From NCBI GenBank assembly GCA_949987565.1, contig OX465118.1, forward strand, positions 1,988,538 to 2,052,537: 64,000 bases of DNA, read 5' to 3'. The notes below the pieces were generated by a model. It worked only from the letters and a program-made list of their open reading frames with translations, was not told where the DNA came from and ran no database searches. How positions within the stretch are numbered: the stretch's first letter is position 1; every line of letters starts with the position of its first letter. The stretch is from Luidia sarsii. Taxonomy: Eukaryota; Echinodermata; Asteroidea; Paxillosida; Luidiidae. A program made the translations under genes and the position numbers. Positions 10,754 through 22,169 of the stretch are shown here, one piece after another.

Positions 10754-10984
10754 TTAAAGGCCCTTTACAACATTGGTAAAGGTCAAAAGATTCCCACACT
10801 TTGTGCGTTAAACCATTAAACATACCGACAAAGAAATCTTGCGAAGGTTTGAGCTCAAATGGTTATCTGAGAAAGTAGAAAAAGGTACTGAAAAGCCGTC
10901 ATGGTTTTGCACCATTCTGTAGTAAGAAATAGTTTCTTACTTGCGTGTAATAAACTATTTGTCGATGTTTGAGTGAAGATTTGA
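10754..10984 (-). mobile_element. MITE-A fragment
   Basis: Starts TTAAAGGCCCTTTACAACAT and matches the reverse complement of the right half of MITE-A, including CATTAAACAT, GAGCTCAAATGG and ATAAACTATTTGTCGATGTT. It stops where the left half of the element would begin. Confidence 0.8.
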
Positions 10985-11189
10985 GACCGAGCCTAAATTA
11001 GCCTTCATTTTGAATACGGCCCAAGTGTTAAATAAACGATTTAGCCCTATTTGCATTTGGCCCAACGTTTTTAGACTTGTAAATACGTTACTGCGTGCCC
11101 CAATGTGGTTTCGTCGAAGTTGGGGAGTAATTGACACTGACGGATTCTAAGTTTGGGTCAAGTGGGAAGTGGAAGTGGAAGGGGCCCGT

Positions 11190-11400
11190 GCAGGAGTCGA
11201 ACCGCCGACGTTTGCTTGCAAGTGTGCCTAGCTCGCGAGGGACGGGTTTAGTGGAGAGGCAAAGTGTTCAGGCCCTGCTAGGATCCAAACGTCATGCCCG
11301 CTATTACTATTTAGTTTGTGCGTTTAGTCAAACCCCCGACCTTTGCCTCCAAGCGAGGTGCCTCGGGAGGTACTGGTTTAGTGGAGATGACCTGTGGACT
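11190..11400 (-). repeat. Two degenerate tRNA-like (SINE-type) segments
   Basis: On the minus strand GGTTCGACTCC (11197-11207) fits a Pol III B box. A related segment about 130 bp away (about 11322-11400) has GGTTTGACT and a matching neighbourhood, including CTCCACTAAACC in both. A hairpin fragment of Penelope type (CCTGCTAGGATCCAAACGTC, about 11274-11293) lies between them. No cloverleaf could be drawn. These are most likely tRNA-derived SINE remnants. Confidence 0.4.
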
Positions 11401-11429
11401 TGACCAGCACTAATCAATGCCTATGTCAC

Positions 11430-11622
11430 GTGTGTGCAGCTCCTCGGTGTGAACACGCTCTTCAACGTCAACATGCTCCCCTAGCTGCCTAAACAATTGT
11501 TGGACAGTGCGGGCCAAGCGCGCTCGCTGTGCTGCACGGGTACTACCTGAGCAAAGTATTCGGGAGGACTAGGGAGCATGTTGACACCGAAGAGCGTGTT
11601 GACAACGATGAGCTTCACACAC
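11430..11622. mobile_element. Foldback element, about 54-bp arms
   Basis: The left arm 11430-11484 (GTGTGTGCAGCTCCTCGGTG...) and right arm 11569-11622 are inverted with about eight mismatches. Both arms contain AACACGCTCTTC and CAACATGCTCCC in mirrored order. The spacer is about 84 bp. No transposase and no clear target-site duplication. Confidence 0.7.
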
Positions 11623-12225
11623 GCATGCCTCTTGCGAATCTCGCCTAAAAAGATGCAAGGCTGGGACGAGCCGGACTCCGAGCCTCGTCGCTTAAAAAAA
11701 AAATGTCCGCCGTGAACGCCACAGCCCCCCCCCCCGCAAGCGCGGAGGCCCGGCTCAAGACAGTCTCTGATTAAAGGTCAAACGAGAAACCGACGTCAGC
11801 ATTCTGCCGGGGATCGGGACGAGAGGAAAAGGAAAACAAACCTCGCTGCACAATCAGAGGTTTCTCTCTTGGTTTCTTACTTGTTTTTGAGGAGGGTGGG
11901 GGTAGAGGGAGGGGGGCGTTCTTCCCCCTTTTTTTTGGGGGGGGGGTTGGTTGCTCGGGACACGGACCTGACCGAGGGAATTGTGGTCTATATAGATCGT
12001 GCCTTGTGCTCCTACACCGCCGCCTTAATTGCGTTCGTGCGCTCTGAATTGATTGCACGGCCTGCCGCGCTGCTAAAATTGGCCTGCCTCCTTCAGCATT
12101 TTTAAAAGGGGAAAGAGGTTCAAAAAGGAGGGATCCGACTCGAGCAGCAACAATAAAAGCGGCTACAGCAAAAAGCAACAAAAATATACAACAGAAACAG
12201 CACCAACAGTAGAAACAATATCAAC
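11623..12225. other. No gene recognised; C and G runs, AC-rich lead-in
   Basis: Homopolymer runs occur at about 11724 (C) and 11934-11946 (T then G). From about 12140 the sequence becomes AC/CAA-rich and leads into the large trinucleotide array. No supported gene. Confidence 0.5.
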
Positions 12226-12685
<460 letters not shown>

Positions 12686-13495
12686 GCAACTCAACAGCAA
12701 TAACAGCTACATGAGCATCAACCATCAAAGCAGCAACAGCAAAAAGCAGAAAATATCAGCAACAATAGCAACAGCAAGAGCAGAAAAAGTAACACCAGCA
12801 ACAACAGCAGCAACAACAACATCAAGCAGTAGCAAGACCAGCAACAGCCCAAGCTACAGAAACAGCAGGTGCAGCGTCATGCAGTCATTTTTACGGCTCA
12901 TTTTTAATGGACTCGTTAATTGTTTCTCCACTTCAAGCCCTAGGGTTTTTGAAATGCTACCGTATATCATTTTGGTTCCCCATGCATTTCTCAGGCTGCA
13001 CCTTTGAGGAATGTCCTGGTTACCGAAATGTCAGGCCCATTTGATTACCATTGATGAATGTTCATTGCCCTTTTACGGTTAAAGTTAAGCTTTTGTTTGA
13101 CCTCTGTAACCCAGGCTTATCTTTTTAACCTTTTCGATTGAGTGTTTTTTCTCCTTTTTTTCAAAACATCGAATGAAGTAACAGTGAAAGAAAAGGTAAG
13201 ATGATACCTCCCTCGGCATGTATAGGGAAGGAAACTGGCGGTGGAAGTAAATTGAAATAAATTAGCACATCAAAGGGCAGTTTATTTTCCAAAGTTTCTC
13301 CCGTGACCCCCCAAAAATGAGATCACCGAGAAGTAGTGATCTCTCTCTGGTATTTCGAATTATTTGAGTAGAACCTTTGGTGTTATATAGTCTGCATTAC
13401 AAGAAAGGTGCAGCTTGGATACAAAAAATGCCAGGCATTTTTTTTCAATTTGCATCAGGGGCGTGTTACTTTGTTCCATTATATTTATTTGTCAA
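12686..13495. other. No gene recognised
   Basis: Degenerate CAACAGCA-rich sequence continues to about 12875, then ordinary AT-rich DNA. No domain or RNA gene seen. Confidence 0.5.
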
Positions 13496-13499
13496 AAAG

Positions 13500-13562
13500 T
13501 TAGAGGGCCTGACGTTTCGATCCTAGCAGGACCTTTCTCAAAGGTCCTCTAACTTTTGAGAT
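13500..13562. mobile_element. Collapsed Penelope-type hairpin
   Basis: GCCTGACGTTTCGATCCTAG at 13506 leads into AGGACCTTTCTCAAAGGTCC, so the two arms meet with almost no loop and the distal arm is shortened. TTTTGAGATT follows, as in other copies. Confidence 0.6.
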
Positions 13563-13705
13563 TGATGTATTGCAGGCCATTTTAGTCAATGCGCAGTTTG
13601 CACATTTTTGGGGGTATTTACTTCATGATTTTTATTTGGATAAAAGAATCCTCAATATGAATTCGGCATTTTTTGTCAAATGCAAGGACAAACCCACCAA
13701 ATCGC

Positions 13706-14064
13706 TTAAAGGCCCAATACAACATCGGGAAGATCGAAAAACATCGATGAGAACAGATTTCCATCTTACACAGTTTGTAGATAGTCATGTTGGAATGCTC
13801 GTGTTGAAATCTTACGGTCTGGGATGCTGTACTTCTCGAGAAATCTTCATTCAAATATCGACAATCTGTTTATTACTTGCGAGTAATAAACTATTTCTTA
13901 CACTACAGAACGGTGTGTAGACCGTGACTGTTTTTTTTTTTTTTTTTTTTTTTTTATAGATTTTTCTACTTTCTCAAATTACCATTTGAGCCATAACCTT
14001 CGCAGTGTTACTTTGTTGGAATGTTTTATGGTTTAACCCTTCCACTTTTGTATAGGGCCTTTAA
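13706..14064 (+). mobile_element. MITE-A copy, complete
   Basis: Starts TTAAAGGCCCAATACAACAT and ends TTGTATAGGGCCTTTAA. It has the full internal order of family landmarks, plus a run of about 26 T near 13931-13956. The ACCAATG block before the right end is partly deleted. Confidence 0.85.
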
Positions 14065-14119
14065 CGACACGACATTGCAATGCATTTCATGTGTAACCAC
14101 TTCCATTACCCTTAAAGGG

Positions 14120-14235
14120 TCTGTGCAATAAATATCACAGTCAAGCTCACTTTCTGCTGTCATCTAGGGATCTGAAGTGTACAAACATAAGTATTGGCAA
14201 GCTTCTTTTTCTTAGTGGAGTCAGAGATTGGCCAT
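14120..14235 (+). repeat. Dispersed repeat D, copy 2
   Basis: Matches the reverse complement of 4155-4270; see that entry for the shared blocks. The two copies are in opposite orientation about 10 kb apart. Confidence 0.75.
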
Positions 14236-15396
14236 CTCTTTTACCTTTTAAATATCTTCACCAAAAATGAGGGCACTATTATCGGGAACCCATTATTTAA
14301 AAGAAGCATAAGAAAAACATTAAATTTCAAACTGCTAATTAATCTCTCTGGATTAGGATTGACGAAAACCTCAAATGATTATGAAGCATACATTTCGCCA
14401 GTATATCAATAGGTTTAGGGAAAGGTCTGCCGAAACCCAATTGGGTTTATGTTGCATGTTCCTGTTATGACATCACAAATTTGATCATGAATATTGAAAT
14501 ACCATTAGCATAAAAACTGAAAACTTGAAAACGCACCCCCAGAAAGAGTGTACTGTTTGATCGTTATCAACATTGCAAAATAGTTCTGTAGTATGGATTT
14601 AAGTGATAAAAGATTTAAGTGATTTATAAGAGACCGTTTTTGTCGTAATCTGGGCAATGGTTAGCGGCCGCCGCAAACAAAAATACTCGCCGGACGTATT
14701 GCAGTTCTTCAGTTACCCGGAAATCCGCACAGCGGGGCACTGTGTGCTGATGAATAGCGGAGTATATTCATAGCCTACAGGTTGGACTGTTCGAAAGACG
14801 AGATATAACTTCTGTGGGACAACGACTGTGATAATATAGATTCTTCACCGTCGTATTGTCCAGTCGGGGCTGTTATATTGCTGCAAGCCACATCGCATAC
14901 CATTAACCTTTTCCCAAGATTGCATGAATGAACTTCGTAACAGGGCAATATTTTCATTTCGCATGCCCCGAGCCGTTTCTGCCGTCATTTGTGATCATTG
15001 TGATCGTCATTCAGATGCGTCCGGTCACCTGACGCGGTCAATTATTAACTTACGGAATACGTACCTTTGCTTTCTCTCTCTATTCAAACAGACTTCAAAA
15101 TAATTGTTCTTCGCGAAAGAAGCAAGTATATGTGCTTCGATTTTCATAGAATTTACAGGTTACAGGAATTGGCTAGTCAAAATTCATTCTCAATGGTTTC
15201 CTGTTTTCAAGATACTCCGATGCGTTCACAATCTAACAATTGAAATGTGTTTTGACACAGTTAAGAATTAAACTCGAGAATGATTTATTCTGCGTCTATA
15301 TTATACATATAAGGAGCCACTCCAAATGTTCAATGTTTTTTTAAATTTCGACCCTTTTTCCAAAGTTCCTGAAACCCTTAGAGTCCAGATTGGTGT
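14236..15396. other. No gene recognised
   Basis: AT-rich sequence without a credible frame. TCCAAATGTTCAATGTTTTT near 15322 resembles CAAAATGTTCAATGTTTTTA near 8318, so at least one more low-copy repeat family is present. Confidence 0.45.
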
Positions 15397-15555
15397 TTTT
15401 CGCCGAATTTGAAGTTTTTTTGGCTTGATAGGTACAGAGTATTTACCACATGTATGGGGCCAAACGCTTGTGTCACGCTGGTGACTTTATAACGAGTAAG
15501 AGAAATATGAGTGAACCTTAACACGAGCCTAAGGCTTCATTTCATAAACGCCCTG
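15397..15555 (+). repeat. Dispersed repeat F, copy 1
   Basis: Shares TTGGCTTGATAGGT, GGGGCCAAACGCTTG and AACGAGTAAGAGAAAT-like blocks in the same order with 55400-55562. A third, shorter relative may begin near 10986 (GACCGAGCCTAAATTAGCCT). Confidence 0.7.
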
Positions 15556-15559
15556 TTAC

Positions 15560-15718
15560 TAGATAAGACTTGAAGGGTTGCATGGTGGATGTACCAAGTG
15601 GGAGGTTTGCGGTGATACCATGTAGCCTATCGCTGGGGAGACGGAGTGTGGCTCTGCAAGGAATTGGTGACTCCACAACCCGTCTCCAAAGAGATAAATG
15701 GTGTCACCGCAAATTGGC
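15560..15718. repeat. Inverted-repeat fragment related to Penelope-type terminus
   Basis: TTTGCGGTGATACCATGTAG (about 15606) and its inverted partner AATGGTGTCACCGCAAATT (about 15698) flank GGAGACGG / CCCGTCTCC. The unit GCGGTGACACCATGTA is shared with 5600, 46175 and 51138, but only here are both arms present. Confidence 0.55.
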
Positions 15719-16169
15719 GACTTTTAACTATGACGTTTAAAATGCATACAAATTAAGGGTCCGTTAACTCTCTTGTATATTCTATCATAATATTTTGCAT
15801 ATATAATGTATTGAATTCGCTTTAATCTAATCTAATTGGGCCCCAATGGAAACCAGTTTGAAAACTGTTTGGGCATACCCTGGCTAAAGAAATGGAATAA
15901 ATAGATGAATTAATAAATGCAGTATATTGCATATATTGCTGGGCATTTGCATCGGTCCAAAGGCGTATTTTATTTTTCAAATTACACTCTGGATAAAGAG
16001 TTAATCCTCTAAATACTTTTCGTTTAACGAGTAAGATTGTGACGAGTCATCCTTGATCAATCTCTATAATTCGTCCCTTGATGATAGTTGATATCCTGGA
16101 TGGATTAAGGTCGAGAACTATCAGTACGTGAATATGGATGTAAGATACTTGCATGTATTAAGAAGCGTG

Positions 16170-16521
16170 GATTTGGTAAAGGTCAAAAGATTGCCACACT
16201 TTGTGTGCATAAACCATTAAACATTCCAAAAAGAAACCCTGCGAAGGGTTTTAGCTCAAATGGTAATCTGAGAAAGTAGAAAAGGCCAAACAACCGTCAC
16301 GGTTTCGCAGCGTTCTGTAGTGCAAGAAATAGTTTATTACTCGCGAGTAATAATCTAGTTGTCGATGTTTGAGTGCAGATTTCTCGAGAAGTACATCAAC
16401 CCAGACCTTAAGATTTCCACATGAGGATTCTATCATGACCATTTACAAACTGTGTAGATTAGAAGGAAATCTGTGGACATCAATGATTTCCGATCTTCCC
16501 AATGTTGTATTGGGACTTTAA
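16170..16521 (-). mobile_element. MITE-A copy, nearly complete
   Basis: Reverse-oriented copy ending CCAATGTTGTATTGGGACTT TAA. The outer end beyond GGTAAAGGTCAAAAGATTGC lacks the TTAAAGGCC terminus. All internal landmarks are present in order. Confidence 0.8.
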
Positions 16522-16637
16522 GTAGAGACACATAGAAACCAACCTGGTTGTTTCCATGGACGCACGGGTCCAAAGACGTACATGTATTGTGAAGGTAGTA
16601 TTTTGCGCAGGCACTACATGCATTGATAATCTTTCGC

Positions 16638-16993
16638 TTAAAGGTATAGGGTACACCATTTTGTGTAGGACAAAGAATCGCATCCATACTTTGTCTAACC
16701 CCGCATCCTACCTGAAAATACTCCGTAATTTTCGACTCCATCCGTCAACCACGTCATGAGAAAACACTGAAAACGAAATTATATGCTAACCCTTGTTTAG
16801 ACACAGAGTGGTATCTGTGGAAAGGGCACCGTTTTTCCAACGATCGTCCGCGGACGATCGTTGGAAAAACGGCAGCCGCTCCGTGGGCTACAAAATCACA
16901 CAATTTCTTATAGTTTTACTAAAGCTTCCCTTTGAGTATAAAGCAATTTTTAGAATGTGAAATGTCCGGGAAATGGGCACTTTGTATAAGATG
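16638..16993 (-). mobile_element. MITE-C copy with central palindrome
   Basis: Starts TTAAAGGTATAGGGTACACC and ends GAAATGTCCGGGAAATGGGC plus a short tail, in reverse orientation to copies at 6400 and 32436. Blocks CCATCCGTCAACCACGTCAT and GAAATGTCCGG identify the family. A 44-bp perfect palindrome lies at 16829-16872. Confidence 0.75.
16829..16872. repeat. Perfect 44-bp palindrome
   Basis: CCGTTTTTCCAACGATCGTC followed by CG meets its exact reverse complement with no spacer. A single arm (TTCCGCGGACGATCGTTGGA) is at 32585-32604 in another MITE-C copy, so the palindrome lies in the element's interior. It could extrude a 22-bp hairpin. Confidence 0.95.
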
Positions 16994-17165
16994 TTCCTCC
17001 CTGTAATTACAAAACCAAAATGAGATTTCTGTATTGGGCCTATATTTATACTATTATTTTCAGAATGTGAAATGTCCGGAAAATGGGTACCTTGTAATAA
17101 GGTGTTCGTTCCCTCCCTGTAATTACAAACCCAGGTGAGATTTCTGTCATTAGGCCTATATATGT
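16953..17165. repeat. Tandem duplication of about 105 bp at MITE-C end
   Basis: AGAATGTGAAATGTCCGG occurs near 16953 and again near 17062. Each is followed by ATGGG(C/T)AC, CTCCCTGTAATTACAAA and GAGATTTCTGT, and closes with GGCCTATAT. The two units differ by small indels. Confidence 0.8.
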
Positions 17166-18299
17166 ATGTCCTCGCTGTATATATTTTCTTTCTTCTGCCG
17201 CTAGAACGAGCATTTGACGTTGGCAAGTTGGTGGTTTAAATACTGCAGTGCCCAGTATGCTTGCCATCGGTGCAGCTATACAAGGCCCTGGTTAGACCCC
17301 ATTGCTGACATTTTATTCTGAAGTGCGTTGCATCATAATGCGGACTGTTTGCCCGGGCACATAGGCGAGATGGGGGAGTTTGTTTTGGATGAAAAGCAAC
17401 TAGCAAAAGCTAGCAAAGCAAAGCTAAAGGCCTAGGGGGGACTAGCCGAACCTGTACTTGCCGCTGATATAGCTGGCGAAAGGGAATCGAGATGCCGCAG
17501 TTTCGTAAGACTAGCCCACGAAAGGTCAACGCACCGTATCAAGCGGTCTTATCATAATACTCGTCCCTTGAGATGACTATTTTTAACATTAGGCGATGCA
17601 GAGCAATGACAGAGGGGCATTGCATCCATTCTCTTCACTCTGAGTTGACATTTCGACGGTAATTATGAGGATTGAAACTTTATGCAGTAGTGAAAAGTGC
17701 CCGGAGACGGAGAGACCTGTGTTGACGCAGGCACTTTTTTTTAACTGCAACGATTTGGAATTACACACCCCCACAGACACACACTCGCACAAACACCCAT
17801 CGGTAATAACTTCTTTTTTTCATCAGGTTCGAAACATGAAACAAAGGAATGACCCTTTCTTCAACTCCACAGGGACCGCTATGATTGACTGGTGTCGCGT
17901 ATTTGACAACACTCTATCATACGCACCAGAATCTACAGACCTGTGATGTTCCTTTGCAGCGAATATTTGCTGTTCGTCCAAATTGTCCAAAGCCTATAGC
18001 CTCTATACAATTTGTACCACCGCATCAATGCCTTTTTCGTAAAGACGGTTTCTTTTCCCATGTTTACCGATAATTATATCCATCTTTACCGCCCCTACGC
18101 GTGGTACAGCATTTGCAGCGTCCATTTTCCGAACATTTCAACAACAACAAAAAACAGTTACTGTATATACTCACCAGAAAGCTAAGTATCGGAAAGTCGA
18201 TGAATTTGTAGCGTACGGGAAGCTGCCGTTTTCTCTATTTCGCACACAAAAAGATGGTTATAGCAAATCATGTCGTGTCCAGTGTTACCTCATGAAGTC
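17166..18299. other. No gene recognised
   Basis: No supported coding frame. Open frames around 17665-18073 are short and overlap in different frames without domain features. Confidence 0.5.
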
Positions 18300-18385
18300 T
18301 GCGCAGATGTGTTATTTCATGTATAATTTATGCAAGGTTATAGACAAAGTATATGGACGCTATTCTTTGACCTTCGCAAAATGCC
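18300..18385 (+). mobile_element. MITE-B 3' fragment
   Basis: GTGTTATTTCATGTATAATT to CTATTCTTTGACCTTCGCAA matches the region just before the right end of MITE-B copies; the terminal TTAAAGG is missing. Confidence 0.6.
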
Positions 18386-19269
18386 GTGCCCTATCTTTAT
18401 TTTCCGTCTTTCTCTTTGCGTTGTAATGTAATAGTCCCCCTCAAATCCAGGCAGATATTTTTCCTGTTTTCAGGTCATTTCGCGGGATATGACCTGGCCT
18501 CTTTCGCCGTGATAGGCTGTCGCGTTTGGCTTTGGTATCGGTTCGATGGGCGTGACTTGCCCCTTCATACATGCGGCAGGGTGCTCTAACGCCTAACTGA
18601 ATTATGCAGTGCGGTTGATGGGATATCATAGGTAGGTCCACTTGTCATAATTCAGGGGCATACTGCGGTGCAGGGATGTGGTCTTAGGGGCTTGGATATA
18701 ATAGACCGTGTGCCCTGCAGTGATCACGCATACGGGTCTCCGACAGTAATTGCTACGGAACGATGCCCGCCCCCTACTACTGTGATCAATGCAGACGTCA
18801 TTCACTGCCAGATTGTATGCACGCCACGTATATCCCAACACAAAAAAAAATGTGGATTTCATCTCTCTCCAAATCACGGTGCAGATGCCTGGGGCTCACT
18901 CGGTAAAGATATCAGGTCATAATCTCTATATTATGACCGATAGGAGGACCATGGACAATGGACTGTGTTGTCCTCGGTATCACACGAGCCCCCCCCCTCC
19001 CTCCCGCAACCTTTCAATCCACCCCACCCCTTTCTCCTTCACGACCTAGCGCCGATCCTTTCCCATTCGTCCTCCGCGAAGCAATTATTACTTGGTGCAC
19101 ACAGCAAGGTTATAACAGGCAGGCCTCGCTACAGTGCCCTGTGCAGTAAACAGTGGGCCACGTGCGTACGTCGGACGGGGCCTTGGAAGTTCATTTTCCC
19201 CATGGTCCCCCCGACCTTATTCTGCTTCGTCAGGAAAAAACAACAACCATGAGATGCTGAAAACACAAA
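18386..19269. other. No gene recognised
   Basis: Contains short C runs (about 18990) and small inverted pieces around TGATCACGCA (18721), but nothing that can be classed. Confidence 0.45.
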
Positions 19270-19519
19270 TGTGACCCGGCACAACGACATGAGGAATATC
19301 CCAACAAAACACTTTTTGAGTAAACAACGCCTGAAGTTAAAGTATCTTAACAATTCAATTACAAATCAATTTTCTTTTTGTTTGTATTTTTGGTATTAGT
19401 ATTAGAGGATATTATATTTTGATATCATTTGAAAGCTAATGTTATACTCTTCCACTTTATTAGAAAACCTCAAAATCTCAAAAGTGGGGTTATTCCTCAT
19501 TATGCTGTGCCGGGTCACA
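19270..19519. mobile_element. 250-bp MITE with TGTGACCCGGCACA termini
   Basis: The left end TGTGACCCGGCACAACGACA and right end GCTGTGCCGGGTCACA form terminal inverted repeats of about 28 bp with four mismatches, both including ATGAGGAAT/ATTCCTCAT. The interior is AT-rich and non-coding. AAT flanks the GTGACC core on both sides and might be a short target duplication. A partial second copy is at 23333. Confidence 0.85.
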
Positions 19520-19524
19520 ATTTC

Positions 19525-19907
19525 TTAAAGGCATAACGCAACATTGGTCGAGATCAAAGAATAGCATCCATACGTTGTCTGATCCAACATATGCATAGAA
19601 TAGCACACCTGTGAAAATTTCAGCTCAATCCGCCAACCGAGTCTCGAGAAAATAGTGCAAACCGGTTCATTTGTTTTGCGAAAATATAGCTTTTAACGTA
19701 TTGTTCCGAAAAATCGTTTAGATCTAGGGCTGAGACGTAAACGATTTATTTTGTTCTTTTCCCCCCCAAAATACAGCATTTTAGGCAGAAATTATTACTT
19801 CAATGTGAGGTTTTTACCATAACTATCTTCAAACTGTGTAAGTTTCATGTAAATCTGTGAACATTTCTGTTTTTCGATCTGACCAATGTTGTGTAGGGGC
19901 TGTAAAG
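19525..19907 (-). mobile_element. MITE-B copy, complete, reverse
   Basis: Starts TTAAAGGCATAACGCAACAT and ends ACCAATGTTGTGTAGGGGCT. All internal family blocks are present in reverse order. It abuts the preceding 250-bp MITE by five bases and the following foldback directly. Confidence 0.85.
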
Positions 19908-19909
19908 CA

Positions 19910-20284
19910 CACCGCATCGCACACGAGAGCTATCCGCATCCGCTCAGCATGCAGCTCCCCGTGTGCGCTGAACTTTTGGTGGGATTTCTGCCTCTCGGCC
20001 GTGAGACCAATATGTGTCCTGTTTGTATTTTTCGCCTCGCGTGGAACAAAACACACTGTGTGCGGCGACCTGAGCTACGTGCAGAGCCATCGAAAACTAA
20101 CAACTGGCCAATGACAGCGCACGCCCTGTTCACGTGGTTTCCAAAATCAAACAGGACAGATATCGGTCTCACTTTCTCGAGAGCGCAGAAATATCATTAG
20201 AAGTTGACCGCGCACGGTGAGCTACGTGCTGAGCTAACGACCTCGAGAGGTTTTGTGCTGAACAGATAGCTCTCTTGTGCGGCG
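19910..20284. mobile_element. Foldback element, about 85-bp inner arms
   Basis: The arms 19942-20025 and 20148-20234 mirror each other: GCTCAGCATGCAGCTC...GTCCTGTTTG against CAAACAGGAC...GAGCTACGTGCTGAGC. Outer blocks CGAGAGCTATC (19924) and GATAGCTCTCTTGTGCGGC (20265) continue the symmetry; the right side carries about 30 extra bases. No transposase. Confidence 0.75.
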
Positions 20285-21098
20285 GCCTAAATTTCCATTT
20301 CGCTTGGAAGGTCCTAGTACTATATAATTATATGCATAAACCAAGGGGGATGGCACACGAGGTTTTAGAGCTCAATGGTACAATGCGTAATTAATAAAGG
20401 AACATTTTCCATTGCGTTATGACAACGATGGTCAATCAGCCTTGGTTAAACCTATGAATTTAAATGACAAGGAACAAGTAGGCTGATATGTGGGTGGATT
20501 AGAACGGATATAGGAGATTCCAGATGATTGTTTTCGAAGAAGATGAAGCACAGCGCCATTAGAACCGTGGGCAAAGTAGGAATTTGGACGAAATTCGTTC
20601 CCCAAATTTAACAGCCAACACTTTTATTCACCAATTTTCTCACCAGCTGGTATATGTTGACGTGTTGTGGCAAGTCCAGTGTTAAATATTAAACTTCCTC
20701 CGGGAAAGGCCAGTAAACCCATTTAAAATTTAATTTTACTTGCCAACTGAAAATACAATCTCGTATCTGACACCGAATAATTGGGTCAAGGAAAGTATGC
20801 CATACCCGTCTCAACCAGATGGTCAAACAACATGCTATAGGTCTTTGGCTAAGCTCCCTTTCAGAATCTATCCATTAATAAAGTATTGATCTAGCGGGAA
20901 CCCATGACGTCATTGTGCTCATAGATCAGAAATAGACTGGCGTTGCACGTTTGTTTACAGATGGCGTTAGAGGCGCTAATGGCGCCGCGATATCACGTAA
21001 TTCCCATCGCTGCGATGAATTTTAATGTGACTTCCCCCTAAAAAAAAAATCACAGAGCAATTTTCTCTCATTTACGACATCTTTGTCCCCTTCCTCGA
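20285..21098. other. No gene recognised
   Basis: Ordinary AT-rich sequence with no supported frame, RNA or repeat found by eye. Confidence 0.5.
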
Positions 21099-21431
21099 GA
21101 TGTCAATGTCCACAGATTTCCTTCTAATTTACACAGTTTGTAGATGGTAGAATCCTCATGTTGAAATCTTACGGTCTGGGATGATGTACTTTTCGAGAAA
21201 TCTTAACTCAAACATCGACAAATTGTTTATTACTCGCGAGTAATGAACTATTGCTTACACTACAGAACGGTGCGTAAACCGTGACTGTTTTTGTTTTTTG
21301 AATTTTATTTTCTCCAATTACCATTTGAGCTCAGACCTTCGCAGTATTGCTTTTGGGGAATGTTTAATGGTTTAACGCACAAACTGTGGCAATATTTTGC
21401 AACTTTTACCAATTTTGTATAGGGTCTTTAA
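21099..21431 (+). mobile_element. MITE-A copy lacking left terminus
   Basis: Begins GATGTCAATGTCCACAGATT and ends TTGTATAGGGTCTTTAA. Internal order matches the family; the first 25 or so bases with TTAAAGG are replaced by unrelated sequence. Confidence 0.8.
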
Positions 21432-21945
21432 GATAATGAATCCGTCTATCCGCCAAGGCACATTTCTCCCATACACCCAATTTCATTTTGGCATTCCGAG
21501 CACACAGATGACTCCCCCTATACAAGGCCTATAGGCCTACCTTCCATCCCCGTGCCGCGCATAAAATATTCAAACCCAGGCAACATGTTTTTTCCCCCAA
21601 ATCGCTCGCAGTCCACATTTTCCCCTTAACCGGCGTCCGCATGCAGTTCGTTGGTGGTCGTCTCCTCTTTCCCAGTCGCGTCTGACGGGCCGAGTGACGT
21701 CAGTCTTACGAAGCCCAAGCAAATAGTGAATACGTTGGCATCTATACTGGGGGTTGCCTTGGTACTTGGTATTCAGCGATATACACCGCAAACCCTTCTC
21801 AGAAGGAGGTTGTGGGGTTTGTTTTTCTCTTTGATTGTTTTTTGTTTTGTTTTACCAAGATGACATTTCTGAAAATCTGGACTGATTTTCAGCCGGCTTA
21901 AGATGCAACAAATCCTTCCCTGAATACGCACTCTGACTTATCCGT
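21432..21945. other. No gene recognised
   Basis: Open frames of about 70 codons lie on both strands around 21570-21863 but show no family similarity I can name. Confidence 0.45.
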
Positions 21946-21949
21946 GGCG

Positions 21950-22169
21950 ATCCTTAACCAATATTTTAAGGTTGTGTTCATCCATCGTTGGATGAATCCC
22001 TCCTCAAGTACTTTCCATTCTGTTCTATCATGTCTGTCTACTCCATCATGCCGTGTTCATAACGTGGTGATTTCGTCCGTCCATCTCCGTTTTGTCTACC
22101 TCTTCTGCTTCTACCTGTTCTAGGTCACCATTCCGTGAGTCTCTTGGCCCATCTATTATCTTGTCTTCT
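21950..22169 (-). pseudogene. LINE reverse-transcriptase polyprotein, C-terminal tail, part 1
   Basis: On the minus strand the segment reads RRQDNRWAKRLTEW, a stop, then PRTGRSRRGRQN, and near its end EEGFIQRWMNTT. This pattern (RRxDNRW...GRxxxRW...W...EGFxQRW) is the familiar C-terminus of endonuclease/reverse-transcriptase LINEs, RTE-type or related, in invertebrate genomes. The in-frame stop and shifts show it is dead. Its upstream part continues at 22695, separated by a Penelope-like insertion. Confidence 0.7.
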
